A stretch of DNA of 44,686 nt from positions 1 through 44,686 of the forward strand of contig JABJEK010000017.1 of the NCBI GenBank assembly GCA_018702955.1. The letters are read 5' to 3'. Shown one piece after another: positions 24,196 through 32,917 of this stretch. Origin of the DNA: Rhodospirillaceae bacterium (GTDB lineage: Bacteria; Pseudomonadota; Alphaproteobacteria; UBA6615). The notes beneath the pieces are model-generated. The model saw only the letters and a list, made by a program, of their open reading frames with translations, was not told the origin of the DNA and did no database searches. Position numbers and translations under genes: made by a program. Each line of letters starts with the position of its first letter. Positions within the stretch are counted from its first letter, which is position 1.

Positions 24196-24516
24196 ATGAT
24201 CACCGCACTTGTCCAGTTCAAAGTGAAAGACGGCACCACGCGCGACGAGGTGTTCACCAACATGAAGAATGTGGCTCCGAAGTTCGAAGGCATGGCGGGA
24301 TTGATCCGCAAGAATTTCCTGTTCGACGGGGACCGCGGTGTCGGCGGCGGCGTCTACACCTGGGAAAACCGCGAGGCGGCCGAAAAGGTCTATGCCGAGG
24401 GTGGCCCTTGGCGTGAGGCAATCCGCAACCTGTACGGCGTCGATCCCGAGATCACCATCTTCGAGACCCCGGTGATCGTCGACAACGAACAGGGCGAGAT
24501 CAAGTCCGCCGCCTAG
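24196..24516 (+). CDS. Monooxygenase-like dimeric alpha-beta barrel protein
   Basis: A 106-residue protein with the ferredoxin-like dimeric alpha-beta barrel fold seen in YdhR/ABM-type putative monooxygenases. Features are ITALVQFKVKDGTTRDEV at the N-terminus, GLIRKNFLFDGDRGVGGGVY in the middle strands and WENREAAEKVYAEGGPW, the helix typical of this group. GAGGAG precedes the ATG at good spacing. The MDR reductase gene follows after 32 bases, so they are likely cotranscribed. Activity is unknown. Confidence 0.78.
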   Translation: MITALVQFKVKDGTTRDEVFTNMKNVAPKFEGMAGLIRKNFLFDGDRGVGGGVYTWENREAAEKVYAEGGPWREAIRNLYGVDPEITIFETPVIVDNEQGEIKSAA

Positions 24517-24548
24517 GCAACAGGACCTGATCAGGAAGGATTAAGTAC

Positions 24549-25556
24549 GTGGGTGACATGAAGAAGGCGGTCCAGTTCTCTGAGACCGGCAACCCTCCCG
24601 ATGTGGTCGAACTCATCGATCTGCAAACGGCCGATGTTGGCCCTGACGAGGCTTTGATCGACGTCGAGGCGGCGGCAATCAACCCGTCGCACCTCCTCAC
24701 CCTGTCCGGCGGCTATGGTGTGCAGCCGGAGCTCCCCGCGATCCCGGGGGCCGAGGGTGCGGGCATCATCCGCGAGGTCGGGTCGGACGTCACCAATGTG
24801 AAGCCGGGCGATCGGGTGATGATCCCGCCCTACTCCGGAACATGGCGCCAACAGGTGGTGGTCAAGGCCGAGGCCATTCATATCCCCCTGCCCGCCACCG
24901 GTGATCCGATTCAGATGGCCATGCTGATGGCCAATCCGCCAACCGCCTGGCTTCTCCTCAAGACGGTCGTCGATCTCGAACCCGGGGATTGGGTGATCCA
25001 GAACGCCGCGAATTCTGCGGTCGGCCAGTATGTGATGCAGCTCGCGGGCATTTATGGGCTGAAGACCGTCAACGTGGTCCGCCGTGAAGGGCTCGAGGGC
25101 CTCGTGAACAGTGCGGGCGGCGACATCTGCGTGGTCGACGGGCCCGATCTGGGAGAGCGCGTCAAGGCGGCGACCGATGGAGCGCCGATCAAGCTCGCGA
25201 TCGATGCGATCGCAGGCGAAGCAACCCAGCATCTGGCGGACTGCCTGGCTGACGGCGGCAAGATTGCGAATTATGGCCTCTTGTCGGAGAAACCCTGCCA
25301 GCTATGGCCGGACGACATCATTTTCCGCGAGATCGATCTCGTGGGCGTCTGGCTCACCTTGTGGATACGCAGAGACGCCACGCTGGCCGAACGTCAGGCC
25401 GTCTATGGGGAATTGGTCGGTTACATCGCCGAGGGGCGCATGCACGCCGAGGTCGAGGCCACCTACCCGCTCGACCGGATCAAGGACGCGGTAACACACG
25501 CCATGAAGGGCGGACGGAACGGCAAGGTCGTGCTCACACCAAACGCGGACGCATGA
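24549..25556 (+). CDS. MDR family reductase (2-enoyl thioester reductase/quinone oxidoreductase-like)
   Basis: Zinc-less medium-chain dehydrogenase/reductase of 335 residues. The order and motifs resemble mitochondrial Etr1/MECR-type enoyl thioester reductases: AAINPSHLLTLSGGYGVQPE near residue 45, IPGAEGAGIIREVGSDV near residue 68, and the nucleotide loop NAANSAVGQYVMQLAGIYGL near residue 152. It likely reduces a double bond next to a carbonyl or thioester with NADPH. GTG 24549 is preferred, 8 bases after AGGAAGGA; ATG 24558 is the alternative. The stop overlaps the DM13 gene start as ATGA. Confidence 0.88.
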   Translation: MGDMKKAVQFSETGNPPDVVELIDLQTADVGPDEALIDVEAAAINPSHLLTLSGGYGVQPELPAIPGAEGAGIIREVGSDVTNVKPGDRVMIPPYSGTWRQQVVVKAEAIHIPLPATGDPIQMAMLMANPPTAWLLLKTVVDLEPGDWVIQNAANSAVGQYVMQLAGIYGLKTVNVVRREGLEGLVNSAGGDICVVDGPDLGERVKAATDGAPIKLAIDAIAGEATQHLADCLADGGKIANYGLLSEKPCQLWPDDIIFREIDLVGVWLTLWIRRDATLAERQAVYGELVGYIAEGRMHAEVEATYPLDRIKDAVTHAMKGGRNGKVVLTPNADA

Positions 25557-25984
25557 TGCAACGCAGGACGTTTCTGGCCGTCGCAGTCGGAACCCTCCTC
25601 ACCCCATTCGTCTCCGTTGGTGCAGCCGCCGACACAAAAACCCTGGGCATCGGCACCTTCCGTGATGGCGACCCTATCCATCGTGGTTCCGGAAATCTGC
25701 GGATATCCCGCGATGACAACGACCCACGGCGCGTCGAGCTGCTCGGCATGCAGATCGTTCCCGGCCCGAACCTGTTCGTGTATCTGGTCGAAAACGAAGA
25801 TCCGCTGTTTCCCGAGGACGTCACGGCCAAATTTCTGTCGTTGGGGAATCTCAAGAGCCTGACCGGCGATCAGTCCTATGACATGCCGGCCGACGTGGAT
25901 TTGGCGGAGTGGGGTAGCGTGGTGGTCTGGTGCGATACCTTCAAGACCGCCTTCGCGGTCGCATCGATTGAAATGCCGGCTTAG
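25553..25984 (+). CDS. DM13 domain protein, exported
   Basis: A 143-residue protein with an N-terminal export signal MMQRRTFLAVAVGTLLTPF; the twin arginine plus FLAV resembles a Tat signal, with cleavage likely after GAAA. The rest is one DM13 domain (PF10517): GTFRDGDPIHRGSGNLRI, then LVENEDPLF, LGNLKSLTGDQSYDMPAD and VVVWCDTFKTAFAVASI. DM13 domains are predicted to take part in redox reactions, with the conserved Cys in WCDTF as candidate. The start overlaps the stop of the MDR reductase gene, so the pair is coupled. Its own stop overlaps the convergent hypothetical gene. Confidence 0.85.
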   Translation: MMQRRTFLAVAVGTLLTPFVSVGAAADTKTLGIGTFRDGDPIHRGSGNLRISRDDNDPRRVELLGMQIVPGPNLFVYLVENEDPLFPEDVTAKFLSLGNLKSLTGDQSYDMPADVDLAEWGSVVVWCDTFKTAFAVASIEMPA

Positions 25985-26265
25985 CGTTCAATCGCCCGAT
26001 CGATAGGCTCGACCAGCCGGTTGAAACGGGCCGATAGCCAGCCCAGCGGCCGCGACCAGTTGAGCTTCGTGAACAGCAGCAAAAACGGCAGCATGGTCAC
26101 GGCGGCCAGGATCAGTCGGGTACTACCGTCTATGCCCGCCAGCTTGGGCCACCAGAGCCCAAACTGCAGCACGGCATAGATACTCAGCCCCACCAGGGCC
26201 GCTGCACACACGACGAAGCAGGCCATGACGATGGCCCGCGCCCCTCGCAGCAGCGCAATTCGCAT
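25981..26265 (-). CDS. Small hypothetical membrane protein
   Basis: A 94-residue protein with two hydrophobic segments (about residues 13-33, AIVMACFVVCAAALVGLSIY, and 50-70, LILAAVTMLPFLLLF) between basic stretches. I do not recognise a family. The ATG at 26265 lies 5 bases after the stop of the short-chain dehydrogenase homologue, so it is probably cotranscribed with it. The tail PIDRAIER is charged. Confidence 0.6.
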   Translation of the reverse strand: MRIALLRGARAIVMACFVVCAAALVGLSIYAVLQFGLWWPKLAGIDGSTRLILAAVTMLPFLLLFTKLNWSRPLGWLSARFNRLVEPIDRAIER

Positions 26266-26270
26266 GCTTG

Positions 26271-26972
26271 CTAGAACTTCTCGACCCAGGGCCGCACCTC
26301 GAGCTCCCATGCCCAGGCACTGCGGTGCTGGCGATGGAACTGCAGATAGCTCTCCGCGATCGCATCGGGATCGAGCATGCCGTCGTCGCCCCGTGCTGCG
26401 GCGCGGTCATCACCCGATTTCTTGACGATCCCGCCATCGATCACGAAATGCCCGATGTGGATATTCTGGGGGTGCAGCTCACGGGCCATGGATTGGGCCA
26501 GGCCGCGCAGGCCGAACTTGCCGATCGCGAACGACGAGGAGTTGGGATAACCCTTCACGCTGGCTGAGGCGCCGGTAAACAAAATCGACCCGCTGCCACG
26601 CTCAAGCATGAGTTCAGCCGCCTTCTGGGCCACCACGAACCCGCCATAACAGGTGATCAGGACCGCGTTCTTCACTTCTTCGCGGTCAAGATCGGTGATC
26701 GGGCCACGCGCGCGGGCACTCGGGTTGTAGACCACAAGGTTCGGCACGCCTTTTTCCGCAACAACCGTATCGAACAGCGCATCGACCGACGCACCATCGA
26801 TCACGTCGCATTCATAGGCCGTTGCCCCGGTTTCCTTGCAAAGATCGTCGAGTTTGCCCGGGCTACGGGCCGCGAGCGCGACGTCCATGCCCTGGGATGC
26901 GCATAGCCGCGCCAGCGATGCGCTCAGTCCTTCGCCGGCACCCACAATCAGCGCCACTTCCTTGTCAGCCAT
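26271..26972 (-). CDS. Short-chain dehydrogenase/reductase homologue with Phe in place of catalytic Tyr
   Basis: Rossmann-fold SDR protein of 233 residues. The cofactor loop is IVGAGEGLSASLARL near residue 9 and a Ser-bearing strand SILFTGASAS near residue 129. The canonical Tyr-x3-Lys is replaced by Phe148-x3-Lys152 in SSSFAIGKFGLRGLAQSMA. I recall a sizeable subgroup with the same FAxGKFGLR motif and a following HFVIDGGI-type segment, so it is a variant and not a sequencing slip. It may bind NAD(P) without classical SDR chemistry or use another acid. ATG 26972 has GGGAG upstream. A small membrane protein gene follows. Confidence 0.87.
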   Translation of the reverse strand: MADKEVALIVGAGEGLSASLARLCASQGMDVALAARSPGKLDDLCKETGATAYECDVIDGASVDALFDTVVAEKGVPNLVVYNPSARARGPITDLDREEVKNAVLITCYGGFVVAQKAAELMLERGSGSILFTGASASVKGYPNSSSFAIGKFGLRGLAQSMARELHPQNIHIGHFVIDGGIVKKSGDDRAAARGDDGMLDPDAIAESYLQFHRQHRSAWAWELEVRPWVEKF

Positions 26973-27122
26973 CAAATTTTCTCCCCTGTGGGTCCCACGT
27001 TGAGACCATCCATTGTTCCTTCGGAATATGGTCAGCCATTCCGTTAAATCACGCCAGTGTCACAAATAATTCGTATCACATAGCTTGCTTAACCATCCTG
27101 CGAGCGCCAAATTCTCACCATC

Positions 27123-28556
27123 ATGTCCGATACCACAGTTTCCCCCGGAATTCTCGGCCGCACCCGCGGCATCCTGCGGCGCGCGCTACGCGATGTCGTC
27201 GAGGGCGCCAGCAGTCTGACAAGCCGCTCGGGCCTGAACGTCAAGCCCGATCTGCCCGATGACGACCTCGCCCGCCTGCAACAGCAGATCGACGCCAGCC
27301 TGTCGGGCCGCGGCGGCGAGGCCTCCGCGCGCACCAACGCCGCCGATCTCGGCCACTGGTATCTGGAACTAAACGACGAAGGTCGTCTGCGCTTCCTGAC
27401 ACTCCTGACGGATGAATACGGGATCGAGCCGTCCCATCTGAACGACGCCATGGACGCAGTGCGCGACGCGACGGGTGATCCGAAATCCTATGCGCTGGCA
27501 TTGTCGAAATTGCGCGACGACCTTTCATCGCCGCGCATGAAATTATTGCGCCAGTTCAATGGGTTGGAATATGGCGTTAAATTTCTAGTGGATATGCGTT
27601 CGGATCTGCGCAGCCTGCTGCGCGAACATCCGGAACTCGCGCCCCTCGATGCCGAACTGAAGTATCTCCTGTCGGGCTGGTTCGACGCCGGTTTCCTGGA
27701 GTTGCGCCGGATCACCTGGGGCGCGCCGGCCGATTTGCTCGAGAAACTCATCGCCTATGAGGCCGTCCACGAAATCCAGTCCTGGACCGACCTCAAGAAC
27801 CGGCTAGAATCCGACCGGCGCTTTTATGCATTTTTCCATCCCTCGATGCACAATGAACCGCTGATTTTCGTCGAAGTCGCGCTCGTGAAGGGCATCGCCG
27901 ACAATGTCCAGACGTTGCTGGACGAGACGCAACCGATCGCAAACGCGGAAGATGCCGACACGGCCATCTTCTACTCGATCTCGAACGCCCAGCCCGGTCT
28001 GTCCGGCGTGAGTTTCGGGGATTTCCTGATCAAGCAGGTGGTCGATCACCTGTCCCATGAATTGCCGAACCTTAAGACCTTCGCGACCCTGTCGCCAATC
28101 CCCGGGTTCCGGCGCTGGCTCGACCGGCGCATGGCGGACGGCGCGGAACTCCTCAATCACGAGCAGGAAGACGCGCTTACTGCGGTCGCAGGCGACTTGC
28201 CCGACGGCACCAACGTGCTGCCCTATCTGCTCGACCGGCCCGACTGGCAGCTGAACGAAGACATTGCCGGCGCGCTCAAGCCGATTTTGATGCACCTGGT
28301 GGCAGGCTATCTGCTCTATCAGCGCCGGGAATCCACCGGCACGGCGCTCGATTCCGTGGCGCATTTCCATCTCAGTAACGGCGCCATGGTCGAACGGATC
28401 AACTGGCTGGCGGATATCTCGGCCCGCGGCATGCAGCAATCCGCCGGTGCGATGGTCAACTACCTGTACGACAAGGCCAAGATCGAGACCAACCACGAGG
28501 CCTATGTCACGGGCAGCGAGATTCCGGCGTCCAGTGGCGTACGCAATCTTCTTTAG
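27123..28556 (+). CDS. Malonyl-CoA decarboxylase
   Basis: Converts malonyl-CoA to acetyl-CoA and carbon dioxide. The 477-residue length and two-part architecture (helical N-terminal domain, GNAT-like catalytic domain) are standard. Diagnostic stretches are YEAVHEIQSWTDLKNRLESD near residue 218, FHPSMHNEPLIFVEVALVKG near residue 240, ISNAQPGLSGVSFGDFLIKQ near residue 283, and near residue 418 AHFHLSNGAMVERINWLAD, which holds the catalytic His region. It stands alone between a divergent SDR gene and the dienelactone hydrolase gene 39 bases downstream, possibly one transcript. It may serve malonate use or fatty acid balance. Confidence 0.95.
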   Translation: MSDTTVSPGILGRTRGILRRALRDVVEGASSLTSRSGLNVKPDLPDDDLARLQQQIDASLSGRGGEASARTNAADLGHWYLELNDEGRLRFLTLLTDEYGIEPSHLNDAMDAVRDATGDPKSYALALSKLRDDLSSPRMKLLRQFNGLEYGVKFLVDMRSDLRSLLREHPELAPLDAELKYLLSGWFDAGFLELRRITWGAPADLLEKLIAYEAVHEIQSWTDLKNRLESDRRFYAFFHPSMHNEPLIFVEVALVKGIADNVQTLLDETQPIANAEDADTAIFYSISNAQPGLSGVSFGDFLIKQVVDHLSHELPNLKTFATLSPIPGFRRWLDRRMADGAELLNHEQEDALTAVAGDLPDGTNVLPYLLDRPDWQLNEDIAGALKPILMHLVAGYLLYQRRESTGTALDSVAHFHLSNGAMVERINWLADISARGMQQSAGAMVNYLYDKAKIETNHEAYVTGSEIPASSGVRNLL

Positions 28557-28595
28557 CCGCCAAACTTCACTCGAAATTCAAATGGGAATTCAGAC

Positions 28596-29336
28596 ATGAT
28601 CGAGGAAACGCTCGATATCGCGACCAACGACGGCGCGATGGAGACATTCATCTGCCGGCCCGAGCGCGGCGATCCCTGCCCGCCGGTGTTGTTCCTGATG
28701 GACGCGCCGGGTATCCGCGAGGAACTCCACGACATGGCGCGCCGCCTGGCGACCAGCGGCTACTGCGTGCTGCTGCCGAACCTCTATTACCGCGCCGGGC
28801 GCGACACCAAGTTCGGCCCCGACGTGCTGGTCAAGGAAAGCGACGATTGGACCCGCATGCGCGCGATCCGCACCGAGATGACCATACCGCCGGTGATGGA
28901 CGATATCGCGGCCATGTTCGCCTTCCTCGACGACCATCCCGAGATGGCGCGGCCCGGGAACGTCGGCGTGCACGGCTATTGCATGGCCGGGCCTTATGCA
29001 TTGGCCGCCGCCGCACGTTATCCGGACCGGATCGCGGCTGCCGCGTCATTCTACGGCACCTGGATCGTCAGCGATGCCGAGGAAAGCCCGCATCTCAATC
29101 TCGCGAAAATCAAGGGCGAGGCCTACATCTCCTGCGCCGAGATCGACGACCTGGCACCGCTGCCGATGGTCGCGGAGCTGCAGGAACTGTTCGATGCAGC
29201 AGGCACACGCGGCGAACTCGAGATCCATCCCGGCGTGCATCACGGCTTCGCCTTCCCCGGCCGCAAGATCTACGACAAACCCGCCGGCGAACGGCACTGG
29301 GAACGACTCCTCTCGCTGTACGCGCGGAACCTGTAG
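28596..29336 (+). CDS. Dienelactone hydrolase family protein
   Basis: Alpha/beta-hydrolase of 246 residues of the DLH family. The nucleophile elbow is GVHGYCMAGPYA with Cys129; the general base is His216 in PGVHHGFAFPG; the acidic partner is Asp184 or Asp185 in CAEIDDLAP. A conserved arm AAMFAFLDDHPE and DAPGIREELHDMARRLA near residue 36 fit the family. True dienelactone hydrolases open muconolactone rings, but many homologues hydrolyse other esters, and no ring-cleavage operon is adjacent, so the substrate is unknown. Confidence 0.9.
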   Translation: MIEETLDIATNDGAMETFICRPERGDPCPPVLFLMDAPGIREELHDMARRLATSGYCVLLPNLYYRAGRDTKFGPDVLVKESDDWTRMRAIRTEMTIPPVMDDIAAMFAFLDDHPEMARPGNVGVHGYCMAGPYALAAAARYPDRIAAAASFYGTWIVSDAEESPHLNLAKIKGEAYISCAEIDDLAPLPMVAELQELFDAAGTRGELEIHPGVHHGFAFPGRKIYDKPAGERHWERLLSLYARNL

Positions 29337-29351
29337 GCACGTACTCGAACA

Positions 29352-29415
29352 CCTCATCTTGAGCTTGTCGAAAGACGAGGTGCACGCCCCATGCTTCGAC
29401 AAGCTCAGCATGAGG
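29352..29415. repeat. Inverted repeat pair, CGACAAGCTCAG-type
   Basis: CCTCATCTTGAGCTTGTCG (29352-29370) and CGACAAGCTCAGCATGAGG (29397-29415) are reverse complements except for two bases. This sequence type recurs as an intergenic palindrome in many alphaproteobacterial genomes. Here it lies just after the dienelactone hydrolase gene and could also act as a transcript end or mRNA stabiliser. Confidence 0.75.
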
Positions 29416-29447
29416 CTCGATCACCTGGCGACATTTCACAACAAACC

Positions 29448-29532
29448 GTCATGCCCGGACTTGATCCGGGCATCTCCGGTAAAAATTCATCGGATCGGAA
29501 AGATGGATGCCCGGATCAAGTCCGGGCATGAC
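29448..29532. repeat. REP-like palindrome pair, ATGCCCGGA/TCCGGGCAT type
   Basis: Two 27-base units in opposite orientation at 29448-29474 and 29506-29532, each with 9-bp arms ATGCCCGGA and TCCGGGCAT around a 5-base loop, flanked by GTC/GAC. Related units are at 34317-34343, 34663-34689 and 34711-34737. They fill most of the 243-base gap before the dioxygenase gene. Confidence 0.85.
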
Positions 29533-29579
29533 GATAGGGTGTGTGCTGAGCCACGCCACTACGATGGGTAGTAAGGCAC

Positions 29580-30491
29580 CTAGACCGGCCGGTCGCCCTT
29601 GATGGTGACGCGGTTACCCTTGCGTTCGGCGGGCCAGTAGTCCCACAGCGCCCGGTGCATCACGCAGCGGTTGTCCCAGAACGCCATGTCGTTCTGCTCC
29701 CAGCGATAGCGGATCTGGAATTCCACCTTCTCGGCATGTTCGAGCAGAAATCCCAGCAATGCGTCACTCTCGTCGGGTGCCAGTTCGTCGATCCCCGTCG
29801 TGAATCCGCGATTGACATAGAGCGCCTTGCGCCCCGTCTCCAGATGGGTCCGCGCGATCGGGTGGACCGCCGAGGGATAGACCTTGCCAGCGTCTTCCAT
29901 GCCACGATCGGCATAGCGCCCGCGATAAATATGCTCGCTCTCATGCACCCCGTGCAGCCCGTCGAGCATGGCTTTCAGCGGGTCTGACAGCGCCTCCCAC
30001 GCCGCATAGCTGTCGGCGAACATAGTGTCGCCACCGGCGTCGGGCAGAATATGGATCTGCAGCATCGTGCCGAGCGGTGGGAGCTCATCGCAGGACACAT
30101 CCGAGTGCCAGAATTCGCCGTTGGCTATCTTCGAGCCCGCATGGGCGTGAATCTCGAATACTTCCGGAAATCCGTCCATGCCCGGTGCTGCCGGGTGATA
30201 GTGCAATTCACCGAACATCCGCCCGATGGCGATCTGCGTGCCCGGTGCGATCGGAGACTGCTCCTTGAAGAACAGCACCTGATGGTCGAGATGGGCCTGA
30301 TGCACTTCGGTGAACTGGTCTTCCGTCAGGCCATCGGCGAGATCGATCCCGCGCACTTCCGCACCCAGATTAGGCGCATAGGGCCGAATCTCGATATGCC
30401 GGTAATCCCGCACCTCGCGCGTGTTTTCACGCTTGCTGCCGACATTGCCCTCGGGCCGGGTGCCCGGACTGTTGCTGTAGACGTTCGCCAT
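29580..30491 (-). CDS. TauD/TfdA family Fe(II)/2-oxoglutarate dioxygenase
   Basis: Non-haem iron dioxygenase of 303 residues that couples 2-oxoglutarate decarboxylation to substrate hydroxylation. The iron ligands are His129 and Asp131 in FWHSDVSC and His279 in RCVMHRA; Arg290 and Arg294 in ERKGNRVTI are placed to hold 2-oxoglutarate. The N-terminal extension of about 30 residues is polar. Relatives act on taurine, 2,4-D and many other compounds; I cannot narrow the substrate. It is 32 bases downstream of the molybdenum hydroxylase subunit gene and likely cotranscribed. Confidence 0.93.
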   Translation of the reverse strand: MANVYSNSPGTRPEGNVGSKRENTREVRDYRHIEIRPYAPNLGAEVRGIDLADGLTEDQFTEVHQAHLDHQVLFFKEQSPIAPGTQIAIGRMFGELHYHPAAPGMDGFPEVFEIHAHAGSKIANGEFWHSDVSCDELPPLGTMLQIHILPDAGGDTMFADSYAAWEALSDPLKAMLDGLHGVHESEHIYRGRYADRGMEDAGKVYPSAVHPIARTHLETGRKALYVNRGFTTGIDELAPDESDALLGFLLEHAEKVEFQIRYRWEQNDMAFWDNRCVMHRALWDYWPAERKGNRVTIKGDRPV

Positions 30492-30523
30492 GGATCAGAG
30501 CCTACGTTTCCTCTGGCAGCCGC

Positions 30524-32863
30524 TCAACCATGCAGCGCGCGCCAGATTTTCTCCGGTGTGGCCGGCATGTCGAAATCGATGTCCTTGCCCTGTGTGACGA
30601 GCGCGTCCGCGATGGCATTCATGATCGCCGGGAGCGCACCGACGATCCCCGCCTCGCCCACGCCCTTCACGCCCAGCGGGTTGGCCGGTGATGGTACCTC
30701 GTGGAAATCCACCGACAGTTCCGGCAAGTCGTCCGCGCGAGGCATGGCGTAATCCATGAACGACCCGGTCAGGAGCTGTCCGCTGTTGCGGTCATAGACG
30801 ATCTGCTCCAGCAGCACCTGGCCGATCCCCTGCATCACGCCGCCATGCACCTGCCCGTGCACGATCGGCGGGTTGATGACCGTGCCGCAATCGTCGATGG
30901 CGGTGTAACGATCGAGCGTGATCACGCCCGTGTCCGGGTCGATCTCGAGCTCGCAGACATGACAACCGTTGGGGAAAAACTGGTCGGCGGCATCGAACTC
31001 CTCTTCGGAATCCAGACTTGCCGGCATGTCGGCCGGTGCGTCTGCCGTAATCATCATGCGTGTCTGCGCCGCCAAATCCAGCAACGCGATCTGGCGGTCC
31101 GTGCCGATGACCCGGAACTGCCCGTCGGCGAACTCGATGTCGGCCACCGCCGCCTCCAGCAGATGGGCCGCGGCCAACTTACCCTTCTCCACCACCGCAT
31201 CGCAGGTCAGCGCGATCGCCGCCCCCGCCATGGTCATGGAGCGCGACGCGATCGTCGCGATGCCCAGCGGGGCCGTGTCGCTGTCACCCTGGCGCAGATG
31301 CACCCGGTCGAACGGCAGCTCGAGGCGTTCAGCGACCACCTGTACGAAGCTCGTCTCGTGGCCCTGCCCCTGGCTCATGGTTGCGACAACCAGGTCCACA
31401 TCGCCATCGTCCCGGAACTCAATCTTCGCGCCTTCATGGGGAAACCCGCCGATGCATTCCAGATAGCTGGCGATCCCGCGCCCGCGAATTTTGCCGTTCG
31501 CGGCGCTGGCCTCGGCGCGCGCGCCATAGCCGTCCCAGTCGGCCAGCGCGAGGGTCTTGTCCAGAACCGCCTCGAACTCGCCGGAATCATATGTTCGCCC
31601 GACCGGCGTGGCATACGGCATCCAGCCCGGCGGGATCATGTTCTGCCGCCGCAGCTCGACCGGGTCATGCCCGGTCTCGCGCGCGGCCTGATCGACCAGC
31701 CGCTCCATCACATAGGACGCCTGCTCGCGCCCCGCCCCGCGATAGGGCCCGACCGACAGATTGTGGGTCACGACCAACCGCACATCGATGTCGACGATCG
31801 GCGTGCGATATACCAGCGGCAGGCCGTTGGGGAAGTTGCGCAGCGGCATGCCGGTGCCGTTGCAGGCGTAATAGGCCCCCATGGCCTCGTCGAGTGTGAC
31901 GCGCAGCGCGGTGAAGTTGCCCTCGGCGTCGAGGGCGAGTTCCGCATCCATCATCGCGTCGCGGGCATGGGCCTCACCCAGGAAATGCTCCGACCGGCTG
32001 CCGGTCCATTTGACCGATCTGTCCAGCGCACGCGCGGCGAACAAAATCGCGATGTCTTCCGGAAACGGCTGCTCCTTCACGCCGAAGCCACCGCCCACGT
32101 CGCCTGTGAGCACACGCATGTGGGTGCGTTCGATATCGAAGACCTGCTCGCACAGGATCTCCATGAAATACTGCACGCCCTGGCTGCTGGCGACGAGGGT
32201 GAAGCGCTCGTCCGTGCCATCCCAGGCGACGACACTTGAGCGCGGTTCCATCGGGTTCGCGGCGAGCCGGGTGTTCACAAGCGACAGCCGGGTGACGTGG
32301 GCCGCGTCGGCGAACGCGGCGTCGGCGCCTTCCCGATCGCCCCGGTGCCAGACTTGCCCGATATTGCCGGGCGCATCATCCCAGACCGTCGGTGCGCCGG
32401 GTGCGAGCGCATCGGTAATGCTCACCGCAGCGGGGTGTTCCTCGATATCGAGTTCGACCATTGCCGCGCCGTCATCGGCCTGGGCGCGGGTCTCGGCGAC
32501 CACCAGCACAACCGCCTCGCCCACATGACGGACCTTTCCCTGTGCGAGGCCCGGTCGCGGGGTGTGGAGCGGCGGGTCGGACTGGATCTGCGCCGACTGA
32601 TATTTCGGCCAGCGCGCCACGATATGGCCGACACCGGCGGCCGCCAGATCATCCCCGGCGAAGACCGCAATCACGCCGGGCACCTTGCTAGCCGCATCCA
32701 TGTCGATGCCGCGAATGGTCCCGTGCGCGACCGGCGACCGGACAAAAGACGCATAGGCCTGCCCGTCCCGGTTGACGTCGTCAGCAAACCGTCCGGCCCC
32801 CGTCAGCAGTCGGACATCCTCGCGCCGGCGCACCGGCTGCGCAATCCCGTGTGTTCCACTCAT
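30524..32863 (-). CDS. Xanthine dehydrogenase family molybdopterin-binding subunit (CoxL-like, form II)
   Basis: Large molybdenum-cofactor subunit of a xanthine dehydrogenase/CO dehydrogenase family hydroxylase, 779 residues. The active-site loop at residues 374-379 reads YRGAGR, the form II pattern, not the AYxCSFR of true CO dehydrogenase. The catalytic Glu737 is in KGVGEAGIVG. Cofactor-binding segments GDVGGGFGVKEQ (about 254) and VATMSQGQGHETSF are present. The usual 2Fe-2S and FAD subunits are not adjacent on either side, so it must pair with partners encoded elsewhere or function differently. It probably hydroxylates an aldehyde or N-heterocycle. Confidence 0.92.
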   Translation of the reverse strand: MSGTHGIAQPVRRREDVRLLTGAGRFADDVNRDGQAYASFVRSPVAHGTIRGIDMDAASKVPGVIAVFAGDDLAAAGVGHIVARWPKYQSAQIQSDPPLHTPRPGLAQGKVRHVGEAVVLVVAETRAQADDGAAMVELDIEEHPAAVSITDALAPGAPTVWDDAPGNIGQVWHRGDREGADAAFADAAHVTRLSLVNTRLAANPMEPRSSVVAWDGTDERFTLVASSQGVQYFMEILCEQVFDIERTHMRVLTGDVGGGFGVKEQPFPEDIAILFAARALDRSVKWTGSRSEHFLGEAHARDAMMDAELALDAEGNFTALRVTLDEAMGAYYACNGTGMPLRNFPNGLPLVYRTPIVDIDVRLVVTHNLSVGPYRGAGREQASYVMERLVDQAARETGHDPVELRRQNMIPPGWMPYATPVGRTYDSGEFEAVLDKTLALADWDGYGARAEASAANGKIRGRGIASYLECIGGFPHEGAKIEFRDDGDVDLVVATMSQGQGHETSFVQVVAERLELPFDRVHLRQGDSDTAPLGIATIASRSMTMAGAAIALTCDAVVEKGKLAAAHLLEAAVADIEFADGQFRVIGTDRQIALLDLAAQTRMMITADAPADMPASLDSEEEFDAADQFFPNGCHVCELEIDPDTGVITLDRYTAIDDCGTVINPPIVHGQVHGGVMQGIGQVLLEQIVYDRNSGQLLTGSFMDYAMPRADDLPELSVDFHEVPSPANPLGVKGVGEAGIVGALPAIMNAIADALVTQGKDIDFDMPATPEKIWRALHG

Positions 32864-32917
32864 GCGTTGACTACCTCAGTTCAGAACTCTTCTACGCTCG
32901 CCATACTGCCTGCCCCG

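Noticed and set aside
29352..29532. CRISPR array
   Set aside because: The repeats are palindromic units in inverted orientation, not regularly spaced direct repeats, and no cas gene is present.
30524..32863. Aerobic CO dehydrogenase (true CoxL)
   Set aside because: The active-site loop is YRGAGR (form II) and lacks the Cys-containing AYxCSFR loop that binds copper.
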